11,062 nt of DNA from Bacillota bacterium. GTDB lineage: Bacteria > Bacillota > Bacilli > Bacillales > Bacillaceae_J. The position numbers and the translations under genes are program-made. The stretch spans positions 1 to 11,062 of the forward strand of contig JAEWMK010000471.1 in NCBI GenBank assembly GCA_023457235.1, written 5' to 3'. Each line of letters starts with the position of its first letter. Positions within the stretch are counted from its first letter, which is position 1. The notes under the pieces are model-generated. The model was not told where the DNA came from. It did not search any database and saw nothing but the letters and a program-made list of their open reading frames with translations. Below are positions 6,285-11,062 of the stretch, piece by piece.

Positions 6285-6310
6285 CCACAGTTCCCGACCC
6301 TGTGGCCCAC
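6285..6310. repeat. Dispersed GC-rich repeat, copy D
   Basis: A 26-nt unit with the perfect inverted repeat CCACAG (6285-6290) and CTGTGG (6300-6305) around the core CCCGACCCTGTGG (6293-6305). It differs from copy A at three of 26 positions. It lies between divergent deoD and the importer promoter. Confidence 0.8.
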
Positions 6311-6347
6311 TATGGTAAAAGAATATTACGAAAATTTAAATTATTTG

Positions 6348-6377
6348 TTGACAAAGAGGACAGTCACTCTATATAAT
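6348..6377 (+). promoter_or_regulatory. Consensus sigma-A promoter of the importer operon
   Basis: TTGACA (6348-6353) and TATAAT (6372-6377) both match consensus exactly, with an 18-nt spacer. Transcription should start near 6384, giving a leader of about 235 nt before the first gene at 6619. So strong a promoter would need tight control, and two candidate controls are present: an inverted repeat over the -10/start region and a terminator in the leader. Confidence 0.85.
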
Positions 6378-6391
6378 TAGCTCAATAGAGT
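6366..6391. promoter_or_regulatory. Candidate operator: inverted repeat over the -10 and start site
   Basis: ACTCTAT (6366-6372) and ATAGAGT (6385-6391) are a perfect 7-bp inverted repeat with 12 nt between them. Arm centres are 19 nt apart, close to two helix turns, which suits a dimeric repressor. The left arm precedes the predicted transcription start, so it cannot act as an RNA hairpin. The regulator is not identifiable. Confidence 0.45.
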
Positions 6392-6394
6392 ATG

Positions 6395-6541
6395 AAATTA
6401 TAAGAAAGTTATAATTTATTTTCGCTTCTAGAAAGAATGCCTCTTTCGTGGTCAGCGAACCCATAAATTAGAAACTTGTTAAATGAATGAAACTGAGAAA
6501 TCTACCTAAACTTGGTGAAAACCAGAATAATCCGTAGATTT
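6395..6541 (+). ncRNA. Candidate structured 5' leader (possible riboswitch aptamer), class unknown
   Basis: The leader between the predicted start and the terminator contains three further hairpins. First, AAATTATAA (6395-6403) with TTATAATTT (6409-6417), perfect 9 bp. Second, CGCT (6423-6426) with AGCG (6454-6457) enclosing GAAAG (6431-6435) with CTTTC (6443-6447), leaving unpaired strands TCTA and GTGGTC as an internal loop. Third, AAATCTAC (6498-6505) with GTAGATTT (6534-6541), perfect 8 bp, enclosing TGGT-GAAA-ACCA, a GNRA tetraloop stem (6513-6524), and asymmetric unpaired strands. An intrinsic terminator starts 2 nt later. No protein-coding gene fits. It does not match the T-box, TPP, glycine, lysine, purine, SAM-I or guanidine-I consensus as I know them. 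An aptamer or a protein-bound attenuator is an inference from layout. Confidence 0.45.
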
Positions 6542-6542
6542 A

Positions 6543-6590
6543 AGCCAGTTATATCAACGTTGTTTGTTGGTATGACTGGCTTTTTATTTT
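6543..6590 (+). terminator. Strong intrinsic terminator inside the importer leader (likely attenuator)
   Basis: AGCCAGTTATATCAAC (6543-6558) pairs over 16 positions, two of them G-U, with GTTGGTATGACTGGCT (6566-6581) around a 7-nt loop, followed by TTTTATTTT. It ends 10 nt before the ribosome binding site of the ATPase gene. No complete gene lies between the upstream promoter and this hairpin on the + strand, so it does not close an upstream operon; it most likely controls readthrough into the importer genes. Confidence 0.85.
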
Positions 6591-6618
6591 ATTAAAAAAC
6601 AAGGAGGGGATAGTCTGA

Positions 6619-7713
6619 ATGTCCGTAAATACTCACCTTTCATTAAAAAATGCTACAAAGTATTATAAAAAATTCAAAGCAGTAGATGACATTAATCTGG
6701 AGATTAGAAATGGTGAATTTGTAACAATCTTAGGGCCATCAGGTTCGGGAAAAACATCACTGCTAAAGTTAATTGCAGGATTTGAGCCGTTATCGAGTGG
6801 ACATGTGTTTTTAAACAATGAAGATATTACAAGCAAGAAGCCTTATGAGAGAAATATAGGAATGCTATTTCAAAATTATGCCCTTTTTCCTCATATGACT
6901 GTGGGAGAAAATATTGCTTATCCCTTAAAGCTTCGAAAGTTTAGTAAAGGTCAAATCAAAGAACTAGTAAAAAATATTTTAGATCTCGTACATTTGAGTG
7001 ATTATGCGAAAAGATTTCCGCATCAACTTAGTGGAGGGCAGCAGCAACGAGTCGCTTTGGCTAGGGCGATCGTTTTCAATCCACCATTGTTACTATTAGA
7101 TGAGCCACTAGGAGCACTAGATAAAAATCTAAGAGAAGCGATGCAACTAGAAATTAAACATATTCAAGAAAGAGTGGGTATTACGACGGTTAGTGTTACT
7201 CATGATCAAGAAGAGGCATTAACGATGTCTGATAGAATTTGTGTAATGAATAAAGGAAGAATCGAACAGATAGCTTCCCCCAGGGAATTATATGAAAAGC
7301 CAGTAAATCGATTTGTGGCAGAGTTTATCGGAGAAATTAATCTATTAGGCGGAAAAGTCGTGGCCAAAGATAAAGAGGCTTCTGTTATCAAATTACGTAA
7401 CGATGATTCTATCAGTCTAAAAGTAGAGGGAACCCCAGCAATAGAATCCAAAGATGTATTTATCGCAGTTCGACCTGAGAATATGCACATCGCAAGTGAT
7501 GTAAACCAATTCGAAAACTATTTAAAAGTAGCAGTTTACGAAAAAATCTATATAGGTGATGCTGTTAAATTAAAAGTAAAAACGTGCTATGAACAGTCTT
7601 TGACTGTAAAGGTCCCGGCCTATTACGGTGCTGAAATGGATGAGGGAAAAGAAATTATTTTAGGTTGGAATAGCATTAATTCTACTCTTATTCCATTCGA
7701 TGAAGCCATCTAA
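6619..7713 (+). CDS. potA: ABC transporter ATP-binding protein, PotA (spermidine/putrescine) type
   Basis: A 364-residue ATPase that powers an ABC importer from the cytoplasmic side. Residues 1-240 are the nucleotide-binding domain: Walker A G39-PSGSGKT-S47, Q-loop near LFQNYALFPHMTV, signature LSGGQQQR from residue 137, Walker B LLLLDEP with D161 and E162, and H-loop H195 in VTHDQEE. The rest is a C-terminal TOBE-type regulatory domain (FIAVRPENMHI and following), as in PotA, FbpC and CysA-like proteins. It is the first gene of the operon, with AAGGAGGGG (6601-6609) 9 nt before the ATG. Binding protein and both permeases follow, together with a GabT-like aminotransferase, pointing to a polyamine, GABA or related substrate. 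The symbol denotes family rather than proven substrate. Confidence 0.9.
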   Translation: MSVNTHLSLKNATKYYKKFKAVDDINLEIRNGEFVTILGPSGSGKTSLLKLIAGFEPLSSGHVFLNNEDITSKKPYERNIGMLFQNYALFPHMTVGENIAYPLKLRKFSKGQIKELVKNILDLVHLSDYAKRFPHQLSGGQQQRVALARAIVFNPPLLLLDEPLGALDKNLREAMQLEIKHIQERVGITTVSVTHDQEEALTMSDRICVMNKGRIEQIASPRELYEKPVNRFVAEFIGEINLLGGKVVAKDKEASVIKLRNDDSISLKVEGTPAIESKDVFIAVRPENMHIASDVNQFENYLKVAVYEKIYIGDAVKLKVKTCYEQSLTVKVPAYYGAEMDEGKEIILGWNSINSTLIPFDEAI

Positions 7714-7785
7714 AAATTGGTGGATTTTTTTCATAGAATACTAGCATGATTGTTCATTTAATTAAATTATCGAGGGGGAAATGTA

Positions 7786-8865
7786 ATGGTAAAACGATTG
7801 TCTCTGCTTTTGACAATGGCAGTATTTCTTTTTTCACTTGTTGCTTGTAGTGGCGGGAGCACAACTACAAGTGAAGGTAGTAAAGAGAGTGGGGGAGCAA
7901 AAAATGAATCCAAGCAATTAGTCGTCGTTGACTGGGGAGGATCAGCTTCAGAGGCTGCCCAAAAAGCAGTATATAAACCGTTCGAAGAAAAATATGGTGT
8001 TGATGTGGTTGTTGTATCTCCAACAGATACTGGGAAATTATTGGCAATGGTAGAGAGTGGAAATGTTGAGTGGGACGTTGTTAATCATGATACAGACGTA
8101 GCCTTACGTTTAGAGTCGCAAGGGCTATTGGAGCCTTTGGATTATTCTATTATTAAGAAGGATGATGTCTATCCACATTTAGTGACAGATTATACGATTG
8201 GCCTGCAATTGTATTTTACAAATATTGCTTATAATACGGAGTTATTTTCGGGTGACCATCCGAAATCATGGGCTGAATTTTGGGACACTGAAAAATATCC
8301 CGGCTCCCGTTCGTTATACAAAAATCCAATGGGAACATTAGAATCTGCTTTACTAGCTGATGGTGTAAAAAAAGAGGAGCTGTATCCGTTAGATGTTGAT
8401 CGTGCCTTACAGAGCTTAGATAAAATAAAAGGTGATATTAAAACATGGTGGGATGCAGGAGCTCAACCTCCACAATTACTTGCGACAAAAGAAGCGGCAG
8501 TTGCAGCGGCATGGAATGGAAGGGTCTCAACTGCTAAGGCAGAAGGTTCAAAAGTAGAAAATGAATTTGGAGAAGCATTAATGATGTCTACTTGATGGAT
8601 TATTACGAAGGGTGCACCAAATTAAGATTTAGCACAAGAGTTTATCGCATTTGCGATGGAAGCTGAACAACAGGCAGCCTACTCAAATCTAATTGATTAT
8701 GCTCCGACAAATATGAAAGCGCTTGATTTACTATCGGAAGAAGTGAAGGAACGTCTAGGACAAACAGAAGAGAAATTAAGTAATCAAGTTGTGATTGACG
8801 TTAAGTATTGGGCCGAAAATTTTGAAGAAATTAATAAAAAGTTCAATGAATGGTTATTAAAATAA
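7786..8865 (+). pseudogene. potD: PotD-like solute-binding lipoprotein gene with two in-frame stop codons
   Basis: The gene starts at ATG 7786 after GAGGGGGAA. A lipoprotein signal peptide is clear: basic start, hydrophobic core and lipobox L18-V19-A20-C21. The mature part resembles PotD-type binding proteins that catch the substrate outside the membrane (VVDWGGSASEAAQKAVYKPF, WDVVNHDTDVALRLESQGLL, WDAGAQPPQLLATKEAAVAA, AAWNGR). The frame is cut by TGA 8593-8595 after residue 269 and again by TAA 8623-8625, yet the same frame continues with typical C-terminal sequence (DLAQEFIAFAMEAEQQAAYS, then LIDYAPTN) to a normal TAA at 8863-8865. Each stop needs only one base change from a sense codon (for example TCA to TGA, AAA to TAA). 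Without the C-terminal lobe the protein should not fold properly, so uptake is probably lost, unless the stops are sequencing errors. ATG 8656 lacks a ribosome binding site and is not a separate gene. Confidence 0.85.
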
Positions 8866-8913
8866 ATTTGAGCATCAAATGGATGGAGTTCAAAATATGG
8901 AAGGGGGAAGATA

Positions 8914-9816
8914 ATGGAGAAGGTCAATATCGATACACATGTAATCGCTAGAGTGAATCCTGTTCAGCCTTCTTTAATAAAATTACCAGGTTTAAAGTGG
9001 TTATTGTTAGCTATTCCACTCCTTTATGTAGTGTTTCTACTATATATTTCGATCTTTAATGTGTTAAAGCTAAGCATAGTAGATGAAACAGGGTTTACAT
9101 TGGAATATATGAAGGAAGTACTGACAGGAACACTTTATTTACGGGTGCTTTGGATCACAATTAAGATTTCTTTCCTTGTTACAATTTTTTCATTACTGAT
9201 TGGTTACCCGGTTGCCTATTTAATCACAGTTACCCAGTCAAAGGTATGGAAGCAAGTTATTTTAGGAACAGTGCTAACGACACTTTGGATTAGTCTACTT
9301 GCTAGAACATTCAGCTGGCAAATTATATTACAGGAATATGGCGCTTTGAATAAGCTACTAATCGGATTGGGGATGATCGATGAGCCGCTCCAATTACTTT
9401 ATAATACAGCCGGAGTTGTCATCGGTATGACTCATATTTTATTGCCATATATGATTCTAAGCCTATATTCCGTAATGGAAAGTATTGATAGACGGTTGCT
9501 TCAAGCAGCCCAAGGTCTAGGTGCCAAACCTTTGAAAGCGTTTTTTCAAATTTTCTTGCCCTTGTCTTTGCCCGGAATTACGGCGGGGTCACTAATCGTA
9601 TTTGTGCTAGGTTTAGGCTATTTTATCACGCCAGCTATTCTAGGCGGGCAAAGTAATATTGTGATTGCCAAGCTTATCCAAGAAAACATTCAGATGAGCT
9701 TAAATTGGCATCTAGCTTCAGCTCTATCGTTATTATTATTAGTTACAACTCTATTATTACTTGGACTTGCATATGGGGTTACGAAATTGTCACCGATGTT
9801 AAAGGGAGTGAAGTAA
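8914..9816 (+). CDS. potB: ABC transporter permease, PotB type
   Basis: This 300-residue inner-membrane permease forms half of the importer channel. About six membrane helices are visible: residues near 28-50, 78-106, 112-135, 165-186, 220-245 and 270-292. The cytoplasmic EAA loop that contacts the ATPase is present as QAAQGLGAKPLKAFFQIFLP. AAGGGGGAAG (8901-8910) precedes the ATG at 8914. It overlaps the next permease by one base. The frame is intact, unlike the binding protein gene just upstream, so any inactivation of the system is recent or only apparent. Confidence 0.9.
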   Translation: MEKVNIDTHVIARVNPVQPSLIKLPGLKWLLLAIPLLYVVFLLYISIFNVLKLSIVDETGFTLEYMKEVLTGTLYLRVLWITIKISFLVTIFSLLIGYPVAYLITVTQSKVWKQVILGTVLTTLWISLLARTFSWQIILQEYGALNKLLIGLGMIDEPLQLLYNTAGVVIGMTHILLPYMILSLYSVMESIDRRLLQAAQGLGAKPLKAFFQIFLPLSLPGITAGSLIVFVLGLGYFITPAILGGQSNIVIAKLIQENIQMSLNWHLASALSLLLLVTTLLLLGLAYGVTKLSPMLKGVK

Positions 9817-10595
9817 TGCTATTACGAATATTTGTAATAATCATTTTAACGCTAATGATTTTGCCGGTTCTTATTATCATCCCACTCTCCCTTAGTTCGT
9901 CTATGGCATTTGAATTTCCACCACCTAGTTATTCGCTAAAATGGTATGAGAACTTTTTAGAGAATGACCAGTGGACCGATGGATTTATTCGTAGTATTAT
10001 TGTCGCTATTTTTACATCAATTATTGCGATGGTAATAGGCACGATGGCTTCTTTAGCGATTGATAGACTAGAATTTCCTGGCAAAAAAATATTTATGAAT
10101 TTAATGATCGCACCAATGGTCGTCCCTCTTGTCATTGTAGGGATCGCTATGTATCACTCATTTTCTTTTTACAAAATGACAAACACTCTAACTGCATTAG
10201 TCCTAGCACATTCTATTATTGCCATTCCAATTGTTGTCATAACTGTTTCTGCTAAGCTAAAAGGATTAGATAGAAATCTAGAATTGGCGGCACTGTCATT
10301 AGGGGCCAACCCAATCGGAGTGTTTTTTAAAATTACCTTACCTTTAATTCGCTCTTCGGTCGTTGCTGGTGCACTGTTTGCTTTTATTACTTCTTTGGAT
10401 GAGGTGGTTGTTAGCATTTTTGTATCAGGTGCGACTACAAAGACATTGCCTGTAGTCATGTGGGAAAACATGCGGACACAAGTTAACCCCACGATTGCAG
10501 CAGTTTCTACAATATTAATTGTTTGTACATTTATCGTAATGATTGCTCAAGCAGTTATTACTCGCATTGGTGAGAAAAAGCAAGCTGAGCTATAA
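9816..10595 (+). CDS. potC: ABC transporter permease, PotC type
   Basis: The second permease has 259 residues and about six membrane helices, with the EAA loop LELAALSLGANPIGVFFKIT followed by LP. The N-terminal helix (MLLRIFVIIILTLMILPVLI) is followed by the typical PotC external segment (FEFPPPSYSLKWYENFLEN). Start choice: ATG 9816-9818 overlaps the last base of potB stop (TAATG) with GGGAG at 9803-9807; a longer frame back to 9705 exists but lies inside potB and would add a run unlike any permease. Translational coupling to potB fits an equimolar heterodimer. Frame intact. Confidence 0.9.
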   Translation: MLLRIFVIIILTLMILPVLIIIPLSLSSSMAFEFPPPSYSLKWYENFLENDQWTDGFIRSIIVAIFTSIIAMVIGTMASLAIDRLEFPGKKIFMNLMIAPMVVPLVIVGIAMYHSFSFYKMTNTLTALVLAHSIIAIPIVVITVSAKLKGLDRNLELAALSLGANPIGVFFKITLPLIRSSVVAGALFAFITSLDEVVVSIFVSGATTKTLPVVMWENMRTQVNPTIAAVSTILIVCTFIVMIAQAVITRIGEKKQAEL

Positions 10596-10619
10596 AGACA
10601 TAATTGGGAGGTTGTATAG

Positions 10620-11062
10620 ATGGCAGAAGTAACAAATGCTGTAAAAAGCCCACAATCATTAACATTACATGAAAGACGGATGAAAGCAGTACCTAAAGCA
10701 CCTTATAATATCACACAGGTTTATGTTGAATCTGCCCAAGGTGCTACGGTTTGTGATATGGATGGAAATCGCTATATTGATTTTGCCGGGGGTATCGGTA
10801 TTCAAAATGTGGGCCACTGCCACCCAAAAGTAGTTCAGGCGATTCAAGAGCAAGCAGCAAAATCGATCCACACTTGTTTTCATGTTGCTCCATATGAGAG
10901 TTACATACAATTGGCTGAGCGTTTGAATGACGTAACACCAGGTTTGTTTGAGAAGAAAACGATGTTTTTGAACAGTGGGGCAGAAGCAGTTGAAAATGCC
11001 GTGAAAATTGCCAGAAAGTATACAGGAAAGCCGGGTGTCATTTCCTTTGATCGAGGCTATCA
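10620..11062 (+). CDS. gabT: GabT-like class III (PLP-dependent) aminotransferase, 3' end outside window
   Basis: The first 147 codons of a class III aminotransferase are visible, running off the right edge. GGGAGG (10606-10611) lies 8 nt before the ATG. Family features: YVESAQGATVCDMDGNRYID, FAGGIGIQNVGHCHPKVVQA (substrate-loop region) and MFLNSGAEAVENAVKIARKY with the NSGAEA segment that binds the PLP phosphate. The catalytic lysine is beyond the window. 4-aminobutyrate aminotransferase converts GABA and 2-oxoglutarate to succinate semialdehyde and glutamate; close relatives act on 5-aminovalerate, putrescine or ornithine, and the visible part does not separate them. Its place directly behind the importer permeases suggests it degrades the imported compound. 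Confidence 0.85.
   Translation, partial: MAEVTNAVKSPQSLTLHERRMKAVPKAPYNITQVYVESAQGATVCDMDGNRYIDFAGGIGIQNVGHCHPKVVQAIQEQAAKSIHTCFHVAPYESYIQLAERLNDVTPGLFEKKTMFLNSGAEAVENAVKIARKYTGKPGVISFDRGY

Noticed and set aside
6159..6380. 73-codon ORF between deoD and the importer promoter
   Set aside because: It spans the deoD start, a repeat copy and the importer promoter, has no ribosome binding site, and its composition looks non-coding.
6438..6467. Leader peptide MPLSWSANP in the importer leader
   Set aside because: It has only nine codons, no run of a regulatory amino acid, and its start lies inside a hairpin; most likely chance.
6490..6541. Resemblance to a TPP riboswitch (CTGAGA, then ATAAT, then CGTAG in order)
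   Set aside because: The ACCC/GGGA and GATCTGG-type segments of the TPP consensus are missing, the pairing differs, and the downstream genes have no link to thiamine.
6384..6618. T-box leader
   Set aside because: No T-box sequence of the TGGNACCGCG kind and no specifier-loop arrangement can be found before the terminator.
8593..8595. TGA read as selenocysteine or programmed readthrough
   Set aside because: A second stop (TAA) follows 30 nt later in the same frame, no selenoprotein would be expected in this family, and nothing resembles a SECIS element.
8656..8865. Separate 69-residue gene downstream of the truncated binding protein
   Set aside because: It has no ribosome binding site and reads as the C-terminal part of the same binding protein in the same frame.
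9705..9815. Longer N-terminus for the second permease
   Set aside because: The extension lies within the potB coding region, has no ribosome binding site, and the TAATG junction at 9814-9818 gives the normal start.
10169..10492. 107-codon - strand ORF inside the second permease gene
   Set aside because: It is an antisense shadow of a conserved permease, including its EAA loop.

Overview
The window looks like chromosome from a low-GC Gram-positive bacterium of the Bacillaceae (Bacillus or a close relative). The evidence is the strong AAGGAGG-type ribosome binding sites, sigma-A-like promoters, hairpin-plus-T terminators, and protein sequences that resemble Bacillus BdbC, BdbD, DeoD, TatA and PhoX. 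I see no phage, insertion sequence, tRNA, rRNA or CRISPR array. The genus cannot be fixed from the sequence alone.

Layout. (1) 1-1694, rightward: the 3' part of a PhoX-type phosphatase gene followed at once by a tatA gene, which suggests a secreted Tat substrate paired with its own translocase subunit; no tatC follows. A bidirectional terminator separates it from (2) a leftward VanZ-like membrane protein gene (1711-2328). (3) 2329-3400 holds small genes of unknown function: a possible 24-codon ORF overlapping a 109-residue protein, and a 60-residue single-span membrane protein, each of the last two followed by a terminator. (4) A leftward gene of unknown function (3412-3984). (5) The bdbD-bdbC pair (4260-5379), a thiol oxidase and its membrane quinone-linked partner, which make disulfide bonds in exported proteins. 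(6) Leftward deoD purine nucleoside phosphorylase (5472-6179). (7) From 6348 to the end, an operon with a PotABCD-type ABC importer (ATPase, lipoprotein binding protein, two permeases) and the start of a GabT-like class III aminotransferase. It probably takes up and transaminates GABA, a polyamine or a related amino compound.

Three things stand out. First, the importer operon has a consensus TTGACA-18-TATAAT promoter, a 7-bp inverted repeat across the -10 and start site, and a roughly 235-nt untranslated leader with several hairpins that ends in a strong intrinsic terminator just before the first ribosome binding site. This is the layout of an attenuator or riboswitch, and I cannot assign it to a known class. 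Second, the solute-binding protein gene carries two in-frame stop codons (TGA 8593, TAA 8623), with convincing homologous sequence continuing to 8865, so it is probably a recent pseudogene unless this is a sequencing error. Third, a short GC-rich repeat with core CCCGACCCYGTGG occurs five times at four intergenic sites (3382, 4130, 5438, 6285) and brackets each transcription unit between 3400 and 6300.

Genes of unknown function are described but not named. Start codons for bdbD, bdbC, deoD and the second permease were moved to internal ATGs on ribosome binding site or overlap evidence.
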